Numbered from the stretch's first letter, positions 7,683 through 16,130 are shown. The stretch: DNA of 64,000 nucleotides from Pseudonocardia humida (GCF_023898865.1 NZ_JAGSOV010000071.1:1-64000); one strand, 5' to 3'. The notes: generated by a model from the sequence alone, not told the origin. Made by a program: numbers and translations.

Positions 7683-8138
7683 GTGGTGCGCAGGCACGAG
7701 TTGACCGACGAGCAGTGGCAAGCGATCGAGCCCCTCCTCCCACCCTCGGGGACGAAGGGCCGACCAAGGGCCGATGACCGCCGGGTGATCAACGGGATGC
7801 TCTACAAGGCCAAGACCGGGATCGCCTGGCGGGACCTGCCCGAGCGCTACGGGCCCTGGAAGACGATCTACACCCGGTTCTGGCGGTGGTCCCGCGACGG
7901 CACCCTCACGATGCTGGTGGCCAAGGCGCGGGTGATCGCCGAGGCGATCGACGAGCTCGACCGCGAGGTCTCGGTGGATTCCAGCATCGTGCGCGCTCAT
8001 CAGCACGCCGCCGGCGCCCGCACCACGGCTGACAAGACCGCCGACAAGACCGCCGACAAGACCGCCGACAAGACGGCCGCCGCCGGGTCTCACACAGGGG
8101 GCGGGCGAGTCCTGCAGCGGACACGACGAACCAGTTGA
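7683..8138 (+). CDS. IS5-family transposase, N-terminal frame
   Basis: 151 codons from a GTG. It encodes the IS5/IS427 N-terminal domain (HELTDEQWQAIEPLLPP, RRVINGMLYKAKTGIAWRDL, YGPWKTIYTRFWRWSRDGT) and the first catalytic Asp (VSVDSSIVRAH). The tail holds four ADKT repeats and then loses homology. The rest of the transposase continues in the +1 frame from about 8101, so a full-length product requires a +1 (or -2) frameshift between about 8080 and 8135. Programmed frameshifting is known in this group, but decay is equally possible. Confidence 0.8.
   Translation: MVRRHELTDEQWQAIEPLLPPSGTKGRPRADDRRVINGMLYKAKTGIAWRDLPERYGPWKTIYTRFWRWSRDGTLTMLVAKARVIAEAIDELDREVSVDSSIVRAHQHAAGARTTADKTADKTADKTADKTAAAGSHTGGGRVLQRTRRTS
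8028..8075 (+). repeat. 4 x 12-bp tandem repeat inside the transposase
   Basis: Four copies of GCCGACAAGACC with single-base differences in the first and last copies, encoding (A-D-K-T)4. It sits just before the point where the two transposase frames must be joined. Slippage across it cannot change the frame, as the unit is a multiple of three. Confidence 0.85.
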
Positions 8139-8619
8139 TCATGCTATCGGGCGGTCCCGCGGCGGCACCACCACCAAGATCCACCTGGCCTGCGACGGCC
8201 ACGGCCGTCCGTTGTCGGTGGTGTTGACCGGCGGGAACGTCAACGACACGACAGTGTTCGAGCAGGTCCTGACCAAGGTCGAGTTCCGCCGGCCGGGACC
8301 CGGGCGGCCCGCGACCCGGCCTACCCGGGTGTTGGCGGACAAGGGCTACTCCAGCCGCGCGAACCGGGCCTACCTGCGTCGGCGCGGGATCCGGGCGACG
8401 ATCCCGGAGCGGCGTGACCAGCAGGCCAACCGTGCTCGCCGTGGTTCTGCTGGTGGTCGGCCGCCGGTGTTCGACAAGGCTGCCTACAAGCGCCGCAACG
8501 TGGTTGAGCGCTGCTTCAACCGGCTCAAGCAGTACCGGGCCATCGCCACCCGCTACGACAAGACCGCCATCTCTTACCAGGGGATGATCGACCTGGCGAC
8601 CCTCAAGATGTGGCTTTGA
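8101..8619 (+). CDS. IS5-family transposase, C-terminal frame
   Basis: Open in the +1 frame relative to the upstream half. It begins with the family motif EPVDHAIGRSRGGTTTKIHL, followed by GRPLSVVLTGGNVNDT, the second catalytic Asp in VLADKGYSSRANR and the Glu in NVVERCFNRLKQYRAIATRY, ending DLATLKMWL ten bases before the right terminal repeat ends. There is no credible start of its own before a TTG at 8212, so it is expressed, if at all, by frameshift from the upstream frame. Start coordinate marks the beginning of visible homology. Confidence 0.75.
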   Translation, partial: AGESCSGHDEPVDHAIGRSRGGTTTKIHLACDGHGRPLSVVLTGGNVNDTTVFEQVLTKVEFRRPGPGRPATRPTRVLADKGYSSRANRAYLRRRGIRATIPERRDQQANRARRGSAGGRPPVFDKAAYKRRNVVERCFNRLKQYRAIATRYDKTAISYQGMIDLATLKMWL

Positions 8620-8629
8620 GGACAGCTCC

Positions 8630-9950
8630 TAGCGGTGCGGCCAGCTTGCAGCACGTCGATCTGATCGCCCGGCTCCTCGACTCGCCCGCGGCGCGGCGGA
8701 TCCCCCCGCATGCCTGGGCCGGGATCGAAGAACAGATCGCCGCCGTCGCCGACACCTGCACCCCGACCGAACTGGCGAGGTTCGGAGCCGAACTGGTGCG
8801 CGCCTACGACCAGGACGGCGCCGAACCCGACGACCGGGAACCCGTGCAGGTCAACGAGCTACGGCTCACCCCGCTGCCCGGTGGTGGCGGGAAGATCTCC
8901 GGGGTGTTCACTGACCCGGTGCGCTTCGCGATGATCGCCACGGTCATCGACGCCAAGGCCACCCCGTTGACCGCGCAGGACCCGCGCAGCGCCGCCGAAC
9001 GCAACGCCGACGCCCTCGCCGAGGTGTGCGGATTCGTCGCCACCCACGGCGACAAGATCCTCCCCGACAAGGCAGGCGAACGCCCCCACATCGCCCTCAC
9101 GGTCAGGCTGGCCGACCTGGAGAACCGCGCCCGCGCCGCCTGCCTCGACCTCGGCGACACCCCCACCCCCGCCGCACTCCGAGCACTCTGCTGCGACGCC
9201 AAGGTCATCCCCATCGTCCTCGACGGCGACAGCCAACCCCTCGACATCGGGCGAGAAGCCCGCACCATCCCCCTCCCCATCCGCCGCGCGATCGTCGCCC
9301 GCGACCACGGATGCGCCCACCCCGGCTGCGACCGCCCACCCAGCTGGTGCGAAATCCACCACATCAAAGAATGGGCCCGCGGCGGCCACACCAAAACCGA
9401 CAACCTCGTCATGCTGTGCTGGACGCACCACCAAGAGATCCACTCCACGGAATGGCTCGTACGCATCGCCCGCGACAGCCTACCCGAATTCATACCCCCG
9501 GCCTGGCTCGACAAAGAACGCACACCCCGACGCCACCCCAGAACCGCGCCACCCGGACGCCCGGACTCGACTCGACCACCGCAGACCAACCCCGGCCGGA
9601 GTGTGTCCCGTGTTCCGCGCCGACCCGTGGGCACAGGTGCCCACCACCCTCCCGAAGCCCCTGCTCGATCCGAAGTCGCCCGCCGCGCAGGCGCCCCGGA
9701 GGCAAGAACGGAGCCCGGCAGCGCCGAGGCCAGCAGCAGCGCGCAGGCGGATGAGCCCCGACGATCGGCTACTGCTCCTCGGGCAGCTGCCCTTCACGTC
9801 CTGACCCGGCCAGCGCGGCTCGTCGCGGCAGCGCCCGATCTGACGCAGCTGGGTGCGGTTGGTGGCCAGATCGCGGCGGGACGGCTGCAGCGTGACCTTC
9901 CAGGCGCGCGGGAGTGCGGGCGGCCGGCGAGCCGGCCGGACAGGTCTTGA
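8630..9950 (+). pseudogene. DUF222-HNH gene, 3' part
   Basis: Continuation of the gene broken at 7635. After the TAG copy it reads GAASLQHVDLIARLLDS, the DUF222 core (SAAERNADALAEVCGFVATH) and an intact HNH nuclease motif: C-x4-C in CAHPGCDRPPSWC, HHIKEW, then H in LCWTHHQEIH. Residues after about 9560 are a Pro/Arg/Ala-rich tail without family homology, and the last 37 bases overlap a possible upstream start of the next gene. DUF222-HNH proteins are presumed DNA nucleases of unclear biological role, often mobile or recombinogenic in mycobacteria. Without the 5' half this part has no evident promoter. Confidence 0.85.
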
Positions 9951-9972
9951 CGCTCTCGGAGCATTGCAGGAG

Positions 9973-9998
9973 GATCGTTCACAACGTACTGAACGATC
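9973..9998. promoter_or_regulatory. operator-like inverted repeat before the GbsR-type gene
   Basis: GATCGTTCA and TGAACGATC are perfect 9-bp arms around the 8-bp spacer CAACGTAC. The dyad ends 8 bases before the ATG at 10007, where it would overlap the promoter. This placement argues for autoregulation by the regulator encoded just downstream and for the ATG at 10007 rather than a GTG at 9914. Confidence 0.6.
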
Positions 9999-10006
9999 TG
10001 GTGGAT

Positions 10007-10486
10007 ATGTGGATGGATGAGGACGAGAACGCCTTCGTCGACCGGCTCGGCCTGTTCTTCGAGACGCTCGGCGCGCCCCGCACGATGGGTCGCCTCTACG
10101 GCCGCCTGATGATCTGCGAGCCGGCCCACCAGTCGCTGACCGAGCTGTCCATCGCGCTCGGGGTGAGCAAGGCCTCGGTCAGCACGGTGATCCGGATGAT
10201 GCAGGAGGGCGGGATGGTCGAACGGCTGCCGACCGCGACCCGCCGGCACCACTACCGGATCACCCCGGGCGGGTTCGCCCGCGTCGTCGAGGTTCAGCTG
10301 TCCCGGATGCGCGCCGGGATCGACGCCGCCGAGTACGGGCTGTCGCTGCTGCGGCCGGACCAGACCGAGCAGCGGGACCGCATCGAGGAGTTCCGCGATC
10401 TCTGCGAGTTCTCCGACAAGCACGTGCACGAGCAGTTCGCGCAGCGCTGGGCCGAGTACCGCAGCGGGAAGGACGGCCGGCCATGA
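10007..10486 (+). CDS. GbsR/MarR-type transcriptional regulator
   Basis: 159 residues from the ATG at 10007 (an in-frame GTG at 9914 would put the operator dyad inside the gene). The winged HTH is clear: MGRLYGRLMICEPAHQSLTE, LSIALGVSKASVSTVIRMM, ERLPTATRRHHYRITPGGF, followed by a helical dimerisation tail (DRIEEFRDLCEFSDKHVHEQ). This matches GbsR-like MarR proteins. Its stop overlaps the next start (ATGA at 10483-10486), so regulator and methyltransferase form an operon; the regulator probably represses both through the upstream dyad. Ligand unknown. Confidence 0.85.
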   Translation: MWMDEDENAFVDRLGLFFETLGAPRTMGRLYGRLMICEPAHQSLTELSIALGVSKASVSTVIRMMQEGGMVERLPTATRRHHYRITPGGFARVVEVQLSRMRAGIDAAEYGLSLLRPDQTEQRDRIEEFRDLCEFSDKHVHEQFAQRWAEYRSGKDGRP

Positions 10487-11301
10487 CCGACGCCATCGAC
10501 CTCACCGGCGTGCAGACGACGATGCTCGCGACCCTCTACCTGCGTGCGCTCGACAGCCGGTCGCGCCGGCCGGTCCTCGGGGACACCGTGGCCGCCGAGG
10601 TGGTCGACCGCATCGCCTACGACTTCAGCGCCCTGCAGCGACCGGGGGTCGCCGGCAACCGGTTCCCGGTCGCCCTGCGAGCCCGGCAACTGGACGCCTG
10701 GACGACCGGCTTCCTGCAGCGGCACCCGCGGGCGAGCGTCGTCCAGCTCGGCTGCGGCCTGGACAGCCGGGCGTTCCGCCTCGCCCTCCCGCCCGACGTG
10801 CGGTGGATCGACGTCGACCACGCCGACGTGATCGGGATCCACCGCCGGCTCTACCCCGAGCCGTCCTGGTACCGCACGATCGGGGCGTCGGTGACCGACC
10901 CGGGGTGGCTCGACGAGATCCAGGCCGGGCCACCCGTCCTGATCGTCGCCGAGGGGCTGCTGATGTACCTCACCGAGCCCGAGATCGGGCAGCTGCTGGG
11001 GCGGGTGGTCGACCGGTTCGGCACCGGTGAGCTGCTGTCCGACGGCCTCGCCCCGTGGGCCGTCCGGGCGTCGCAGCGGTCCTCGAAGCGCGTCCGCGGG
11101 GATTTCCCCCGACACCGGACCGCCATCCGGGACGGCCGCGACCTCGAGCGCTGGGAACCCCGCCTGACCCACCGCGAGACGGTGGCGGTGGTGGCGCAGT
11201 ACGCCGAGATCCCCGACCGGGGCCACCGGACGCTCTACCGGCTGCTCAGCGCCGTCCCCGCCGTGCGCGACGTGATGCGGGTGTTCCGCTGCACGTTCTG
11301 A
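10483..11301 (+). CDS. LCMT-type SAM-dependent methyltransferase
   Basis: 272-residue class I methyltransferase of the leucine carboxyl methyltransferase-like superfamily (PF04072), used in actinomycetes on polyketide or other small carboxylates. Seen: N-terminal TTMLATLYLRALDSR, motif I SVVQLGCGLDSRAFRL at about residues 79-94, acidic WIDVDHADV, and LIVAEGLLMYLTE at about 147-159. It is the second gene of a two-gene operon with a GbsR-type regulator and is likely induced together with it. Substrate unknown. Convergent with the downstream oxidoreductase, 37 bases apart. Confidence 0.85.
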   Translation: MTDAIDLTGVQTTMLATLYLRALDSRSRRPVLGDTVAAEVVDRIAYDFSALQRPGVAGNRFPVALRARQLDAWTTGFLQRHPRASVVQLGCGLDSRAFRLALPPDVRWIDVDHADVIGIHRRLYPEPSWYRTIGASVTDPGWLDEIQAGPPVLIVAEGLLMYLTEPEIGQLLGRVVDRFGTGELLSDGLAPWAVRASQRSSKRVRGDFPRHRTAIRDGRDLERWEPRLTHRETVAVVAQYAEIPDRGHRTLYRLLSAVPAVRDVMRVFRCTF

Positions 11302-11338
11302 CCGTGCCGGCGAGCGTCGGGAGGACCACCCCCGAACC

Positions 11339-12310
11339 TCACGGCACGAGGACGACCTTCCCGGTCACCCGCCGCTCGCCGATCCGGCGCAGCACCGACC
11401 CGGCCTCGCGCAACGGCGCCGACTCCGGCACCGGCGGCCGCAGCTCCCCGCGTCCGATGCGGTCGACGACGTCGGTGAGCAGGGCGGCGTTGCCCTCCGG
11501 GCCGCCGACCTCGCGCGCCCAGTCGCCCCAGTCCACCCCGATGACCGACCGGTTGCGCAGCAGCACGATGTTGGCCGGCAGCCGCGGGATCTCCCCGGAG
11601 GCGAAGCCCAGCACGCAGAACCGCCCGCCGGCGCGCAGCGCCCGCAGGGCGGACTCGGCGGCGGGGCCGCCGACCGGGTCGACCACGACGTCGGCCCCGC
11701 CGCCGGTGGCGGCGCGGATGCCGTCCTTGAGGTCGGTGTAGTCGATCGCCACCTCGGCGCCCGCCGCCGTGGCCGCGGCCCGCTTCGACTCCGACGAGGC
11801 CACAGCGACGACACGGGCGCCGAGGCTGCGGGCGACGTCGACGGCGGCCAGTCCGATCCCCCCGCCCGCGCCGAGGACCACGACCCACTCCCCCGCCCCG
11901 ATCGTGACCCGGTGGGTGACCGCGAAGACGAGCGTCGCGTAGCTCTCGGCCGCGGCGGCGGCCACGGCGCCGTCGACGCCGTCGGGCAGCGGTACGACGT
12001 CGGTGGCGGGGACGACGACGTGGGAGGCGAAGCCGCCGAAGCTCCGCATCGGGGCGAGGACCGCCGTCCCGGGCGCGATCGGCGCGCCCGTGCCCGCCGC
12101 GGCCACCGCGCCCGCGACCGCGCTGCCGGGGGTGAACGGCAGCGGCGGCTTGACCTGGTAACCGCCGCGCACGATGAGCCCGTCGACGAAGCTGACCCCC
12201 GCCGCCCCGACCCGCACGAGCAGCTCGCCCGGGCCCGGCTCCGGTGTCGGTTCCTCGAGCACCGCCAGCAGCTCGGGACCGCCGAACTCGGTGCACACCA
12301 CGCGGTGCAT
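11339..12310 (-). CDS. zinc-less NADPH:quinone oxidoreductase (MDR family)
   Basis: 323-residue medium-chain reductase. Residues about 1-130 are the GroES-like domain (FGGPELLAVLEEPTPEPGPG, FTPGSAVAGAV), then a Rossmann NADPH domain with VVVLGAGGGIGLAAVDVARS near 145. No zinc ligands are present, and the LGFASGEIPRLPANIVLLRN segment is typical of quinone oxidoreductase-like/QorB proteins. ATG at 12310 is preceded by a G-rich GGGAAGGGG. The family reduces quinones or enones; substrate unknown. Monocistronic. Confidence 0.88.
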   Translation of the reverse strand: MHRVVCTEFGGPELLAVLEEPTPEPGPGELLVRVGAAGVSFVDGLIVRGGYQVKPPLPFTPGSAVAGAVAAAGTGAPIAPGTAVLAPMRSFGGFASHVVVPATDVVPLPDGVDGAVAAAAAESYATLVFAVTHRVTIGAGEWVVVLGAGGGIGLAAVDVARSLGARVVAVASSESKRAAATAAGAEVAIDYTDLKDGIRAATGGGADVVVDPVGGPAAESALRALRAGGRFCVLGFASGEIPRLPANIVLLRNRSVIGVDWGDWAREVGGPEGNAALLTDVVDRIGRGELRPPVPESAPLREAGSVLRRIGERRVTGKVVLVP

Positions 12311-12705
12311 CAACCCACCCCTTCCCTACGGCTCGGCGGCCGGGACCGCTGCGCTCGGTGACCGCGAGGTCGCCGACCGGTGACGACCGGGACTCGACGG
12401 TCGAATCCTCCCCCGAGGACCCACTGGAGCGTCGCCGAACGACCGCCCGACGAGGGTGCGAGACCGGTGTCCGATCTGCCACATGCGACCAGCGGCGCCG
12501 CCGCGGTGGGCGCCGACCTGGTCGTGCGGGTGTTCCACGAGCCGGGCGCCGCCGTCGCGGTGTTCAGCGGCCCGCACCACCGGGTCCGCGCGGGAGCGGT
12601 GGATGCTGTTCGACCGCCGCGGCAGCGGCACGCTCGACGAGGTCTCCCGCCGGTCACCTGTCCCGGGACCTACGCGCGGGGGCCGGCCGTCACTAGCCTG
12701 CCCCC
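12311..12705. other. 395-bp intergenic region, no convincing gene
   Basis: Open frames exist on both strands but none shows a convincing protein family or start site. A stretch around 12480-12600 reads VVRVFHEPGAAVAVFSGPHH in one frame and breaks off, and RWMLFDRRGSGTLDEVSRR appears in another frame at about 12600-12655, so a decayed small gene is possible. The right end carries the promoter of the TrpB-like gene. Confidence 0.4.
12694..12699 (+). promoter_or_regulatory. -10 element of leaderless promoter for TrpB-like gene
   Basis: TAGCCT, six bases before the ATG at 12706. Spacing and absence of a Shine-Dalgarno sequence suggest a leaderless transcript. Confidence 0.45.
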
Positions 12706-13965
12706 ATGACCCGGTGGACGATGGCGCCCGACAGGATCCCCAGCGCGTGGTTCAACGTCGTCCCGCACCTGCCGACGCCGCCGCAGCCGCCGCTGCACCC
12801 CGGCACCCGCGAGCCCGTCGGTCCCGCCGACCTGGCGCCGTTGTTCCCGATGGAGCTGATCGGCCAGGAGGTCAGCACGGAGCCGTGGATCGACGTGCCC
12901 GGCGAGGTACTGGACATCCTGCGGCTGTGGCGCCCCACCCCGCTGGTCCGGGCCGTGCGGTTGGAGAAGGCGCTGGGCACCCCGGCGCGGATCTACTTCA
13001 AGGACGAGTCGGGGTCCCCGTCGGGCAGCCACAAGACCAACACCGCGGTCCCGCAGGCGTTCTACAACCGGGCAGAGGGCATCGGCAGGCTGACGACGGA
13101 GACCGGCGCGGGCCAGTGGGGCACCGCGCTGGCGTTCGCCTGCGCGCAGTTCGACCTCGACCTCAAGGTCTACATGGTGCGGGCGTCCTACGAGCAGAAG
13201 CCCTACCGCCGGGTCGCCATCCAGACCTGGGGCGGTGAGGTCGTCCCGTCACCGGTCGACGACCCCACCCACCCCGGCTCGCTGGGCGCGGCCATCTCCG
13301 ACGCCGTGCGCGACTGCGCCGGGCGCGCCGGCTCCCACTACGCGCTCGGCTCGGTGCTCAACCACGTGCTGCTGCACCAGACGGTGATCGGGCTCGAGGC
13401 CAGGGAGCAGCTGGAGCTGGCCGGGGAGCGGCTGCCCGACGTCGTCATCGCCCCCTGCGGCGGCGGGTCGAACCTGGGCGGCATCGCCTTCCCCTTCGTG
13501 CCGGACGCCGGGGTGCGACTGCTCGCGGTCGAGCCGTCGTCCTGCCCGACGCTCACGCAGGGCAGGTTCGACTACGACTTCGGCGACACCGCCGGGCTCA
13601 CCCCGTTGCTGCCGATGTACACGCTCGGGCACGACTTCGTGCCGCCGTCGATCCACGCCGGCGGGCTGCGCTACCACGGCGACTCCCCGCTGGTCTCGGC
13701 GCTGGTCCGGGACGGTCGGATGGAGGCGGTGGCCTACCCGCAGGGCAAGGTCTTCGAGGCCTCGGTCCAGTTCGCCAGGACCGAGGGCAAGATCCCCGCG
13801 CCCGAGTGCGGCCACGCGATCCGCGCCGCGATCGACGAGGCCCTCGCGGCCAAGGAGACCGGCGAGGAGAAGGTGATCCTGTTCAACTACTGCGGGCACG
13901 GCTTCCTCGACCTGTCCGCCTACGACGACTACCTCAACGACCGCCTCCCCGACGAGCAGGGCTGA
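12706..13965 (+). CDS. TrpB-like PLP-dependent enzyme (TrpB2 type)
   Basis: 419 residues, PLP fold type II. The PLP lysine is in GSPSGSHKTNTA (K at about 106) and the phosphate loop is CGGGSNLGG near 249; QGKVFEASVQFARTEGKIPAPE is the conserved C-terminal substrate region. The long N-terminus (WFNVVPHLPTPPQPPLHP) marks the TrpB2 branch, which condenses indole with serine but is not encoded with trpA. No other trp gene is near, so it may salvage indole or act on another nucleophile. Leaderless promoter proposed at 12694. Confidence 0.9.
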   Translation: MTRWTMAPDRIPSAWFNVVPHLPTPPQPPLHPGTREPVGPADLAPLFPMELIGQEVSTEPWIDVPGEVLDILRLWRPTPLVRAVRLEKALGTPARIYFKDESGSPSGSHKTNTAVPQAFYNRAEGIGRLTTETGAGQWGTALAFACAQFDLDLKVYMVRASYEQKPYRRVAIQTWGGEVVPSPVDDPTHPGSLGAAISDAVRDCAGRAGSHYALGSVLNHVLLHQTVIGLEAREQLELAGERLPDVVIAPCGGGSNLGGIAFPFVPDAGVRLLAVEPSSCPTLTQGRFDYDFGDTAGLTPLLPMYTLGHDFVPPSIHAGGLRYHGDSPLVSALVRDGRMEAVAYPQGKVFEASVQFARTEGKIPAPECGHAIRAAIDEALAAKETGEEKVILFNYCGHGFLDLSAYDDYLNDRLPDEQG

Positions 13966-13971
13966 CCGGGC

Positions 13972-14607
13972 TCAGGGGCCGGCCGCCCCCGCCTCCTGCG
14001 CCGCGCGCAGCCGGGGCACGAGCAGGTCGACGAAGCCGTCGCAGACCCGGTAGACGTCGGCCATCGGCCTGCCCCGGTAGACCGCGCCGGTCAGCATCGT
14101 GCTGATGATCGACCAGCACATGTCGGCGACGTCGGCGGCCTCGGTCGGTCCCAGCACGGCCAGGTCGTCGACCAGCCAGGCCGTCGCCGAGCGGGTGAAG
14201 CGGTCGAGCAGCTCGCGCACGTTGCCGTCGGAGCTGTTGAGCAGCAGGGACTGCAGCTTGTAGTAGCGCGGCTGGCGCTCGAACGCCCGGACCACCCGGC
14301 GCACCCGGGCCCGGATGCGCTCCACGACGTCCAGCTCCGCGTAGCGCTCGCCCAGCGGCTCGCCCTCGGTAGCCCAGTGCTCGAGCACCTCCGCGTACAG
14401 GTGCTCCTTCGAGGAGAAGTAGCGGTACAGGGTGCCGAGCGCGACGGCGGCGGACTGCGCGACGTCGCGCATCTGGATCTGCTCGTAGTCCTGCTCGTCC
14501 AGGGCGGCCGCGGCGGCCTCGACGATGCGCCTGCGCCGGGCGAGCTGCCACTCCGGCATCTCCCCCACGGGCGCCGCGCCGCCGGAGCCCTCGGCCTGCC
14601 GCGCCAT
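13972..14607 (-). CDS. TetR-family regulator (KstR-like)
   Basis: 211 residues from the ATG at 14607. HTH at about 25-70 (RRRIVEAAAAALDEQDYEQ, IQMRDVAQSAAVALGTLYRY, FSSKEHLYAEVL) closely follows the pattern of KstR, the cholesterol-catabolism repressor, including VALGTLYRYFSSK. The C-terminal domain (YYKLQSLLLNSSDGNVRELL, MCWSIISTMLTGAVYRG) also fits. Steroid or acyl-CoA sensing is only an inference from similarity; no steroid gene is nearby. Convergent with the TrpB-like gene (6 bases). Confidence 0.8.
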   Translation of the reverse strand: MARQAEGSGGAAPVGEMPEWQLARRRRIVEAAAAALDEQDYEQIQMRDVAQSAAVALGTLYRYFSSKEHLYAEVLEHWATEGEPLGERYAELDVVERIRARVRRVVRAFERQPRYYKLQSLLLNSSDGNVRELLDRFTRSATAWLVDDLAVLGPTEAADVADMCWSIISTMLTGAVYRGRPMADVYRVCDGFVDLLVPRLRAAQEAGAAGP

Positions 14608-15024
14608 CCCGCTCCTCGCCCACGTCGGTTGCGCCGAACGGTAGTCGACGCGGTGCCGTGCGGTCCTCACCCATTGGCCCGTACCGGCGCCTGCGGCGGC
14701 CGCTCAACGGCGCGGGAGGCGCAGGATCCGCTCCGCGATGACGTTCAAACTGGATCTCCACCGTGCCGCCGCCGAGCAGTGGCGCCCAGGGTGAGCGCCG
14801 AGATGGCCGCCCCGGCGCTCGACCCCCGCCGGATCCCAGAAATCCAGAACTGGAATCTGGTTTGAGCCCGGACCGGTGGGACACCGCCGATCGCCGAGCC
14901 CTCGCCGCCCCGGGGCGCCCGAACGGCGGCCGACCGGCCGGGGCGCTCCCGATCTCCGCCGCGCACCCCTGGCGCCACGGCCCCGCAGCGACGCAGACTG
15001 GCGGTCGGTCGAGGAGGCGCGCCA
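14608..15024. other. 417-bp intergenic region with paired half-sites
   Basis: No gene is convincing here. Two similar 11-mers in opposite orientation, TCAAACTGGAT at 14745-14755 and ATCTGGTTTGA at 14855-14865 (9 of 11 matching when inverted), and a TCCAG-AA-CTGGA dyad at 14843-14854 lie between the TetR gene and the lipoprotein gene and could be regulator-binding sites. Confidence 0.3.
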
Positions 15025-16062
15025 TTGCCCGTCAGGTCACGGACCCGCCGGCCCAGCCCCGTGCTGGTGCTGGCGGCGGTGCTCGCGGTCCTGGTGGGCT
15101 GCTCGGCGTCGACGGCCGTGCGTCCGGTGGGCGCCGGCGCGGACCTGGCGTCACGGATCGAGGCGTTCCTGCGGGGCGACGGCACCGGCCGCCACGACCG
15201 CGTGCGGGCCGTCATCGTGGACGTCGGGGGCCAGCGCCGGTTCGTGCGGGGCGAGCCGGCGAGCCGGGGGGCGGCCCGTTCGGTGACCAAGAGCGTGATG
15301 GCCACGCTCATCGGGATCGCCGTCGACCGCGGGCAGATCCGCGGGGTCGACCAGACCCTCGGTGAGCTGCTGCCCGAGCACGCCGCGACGATGCCCGCCC
15401 CGCTGCGCGCGGCGACGCTGCGCCAGGTCCTGACCATGACCGCCGGGATCGCCGGCGACGACACGCTGGCCGCGCGCAGACCCGCGTCGTCCGAGGACTG
15501 GGTCGCCCACGCCCTCGCCCTCACCCCGCGCAGCCCGCCCGGCGACCGCTTCGCCTACTCGACGGCCGGCTCGCACCTGCTCTCCGCGGTGCTCACCCGG
15601 GCCACCGGCCGATCGGCGCTGGACTACGCCCGCGAGGCGCTGTTCGCACCGCTCGGGATCACCGGCCCGACCTGGGACGCCGACCCGCAGGGCCGGCAGA
15701 AGGGCGGGACCGGGCTGGCGCTGACCGCCGAGGAGATGCTCGCCATCGGGCGGCTGTACCTGGCCGGCGGAACGCACGGCGGTGAGCGGCTGGTCTCCGC
15801 CGGGTGGATCGGCGAGGCCACCCGCGCCCACGTCGCCACCGGGGGCGCCCAGCTGCCCGGTTACGGCTACCAGTGGTGGGTGGGCACCGCGGACGGCCAC
15901 CCGGCCTTCGTCGCGGCCGGGTTCGGCGGTCAGCTGATCGAGGTCGTGCCCGACCTGGACCTCGTCGTGGTCGTGCGCAGCGACGTCACCCACGGCCCGG
16001 GTGCTCCCCCGCAGGACTACGCCGCGATGGTCGACACCGTCATCGCCCCGGCCCTCGGGTGA
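15025..16062 (+). CDS. serine hydrolase lipoprotein, beta-lactamase fold
   Basis: 345 residues with a lipoprotein signal: positively charged N-terminus (RSRTRR), hydrophobic stretch and lipobox LVGC with Cys at about 26, so it is exported and membrane-anchored. The mature part is a class C beta-lactamase/DD-peptidase-like fold: nucleophile motif SVTK (86-89), FAYSTAGSHLL (the Y-S-T second motif, unusual for Y-x-N) and a C-terminal GFGGQLIEVVP. Such proteins are esterases, peptidases or transferases; activity cannot be deduced. The TTG start is supported only by signal-peptide logic. Convergent with cobF. Confidence 0.8.
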   Translation: MPVRSRTRRPSPVLVLAAVLAVLVGCSASTAVRPVGAGADLASRIEAFLRGDGTGRHDRVRAVIVDVGGQRRFVRGEPASRGAARSVTKSVMATLIGIAVDRGQIRGVDQTLGELLPEHAATMPAPLRAATLRQVLTMTAGIAGDDTLAARRPASSEDWVAHALALTPRSPPGDRFAYSTAGSHLLSAVLTRATGRSALDYAREALFAPLGITGPTWDADPQGRQKGGTGLALTAEEMLAIGRLYLAGGTHGGERLVSAGWIGEATRAHVATGGAQLPGYGYQWWVGTADGHPAFVAAGFGGQLIEVVPDLDLVVVVRSDVTHGPGAPPQDYAAMVDTVIAPALG

Positions 16063-16130
16063 CGTCGCAGAGGCTCCCTACCCGGCGCAGGGCCCCGGGG
16101 GTCTGCGCCGGGTACGCAGACCCTGCGACG
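16063..16130. terminator. bidirectional hairpin between convergent genes
   Basis: A 12-bp perfect stem, TACCCGGCGCAG (16079-16090) with CTGCGCCGGGTA (16103-16114), lies inside an outer CGTCGCAG/CTGCGACG pair (16063-16070, 16123-16130). It fills the gap between the lipoprotein gene and convergent cobF and probably terminates both. There is no T-tract, as is common for actinomycete terminators. Confidence 0.6.

Larger units (their letters stand above)
7636..8629 (+). mobile_element. IS5-family (IS427-like) insertion sequence, 994 bp
   Basis: Bounded by imperfect terminal inverted repeats: left GGAGCGTCCTCAAAGC (7636-7651) and right, read inward, GGAGCTGTCCTCAAAGC (8613-8629), identical except for one indel. 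It is flanked by a TAG duplication and carries two transposase frames with the DDE residues of the IS5 family: D in SVDSSIVRAHQH, D in VLADKGYSS, E in NVVERCFNRLKQYR. It splits a DUF222-HNH gene. The clean junctions indicate a single, relatively recent insertion. Confidence 0.9.

Noticed and set aside
8028..8075. Short regular repeats as a possible CRISPR array
   Set aside because: 12-bp head-to-tail units without spacers, inside a transposase reading frame.
12456..13238. Open frame overlapping the TrpB-like gene
   Set aside because: Most of it is out of frame with the clearly conserved TrpB2 sequence; only short plausible stretches lie upstream and they change frame.
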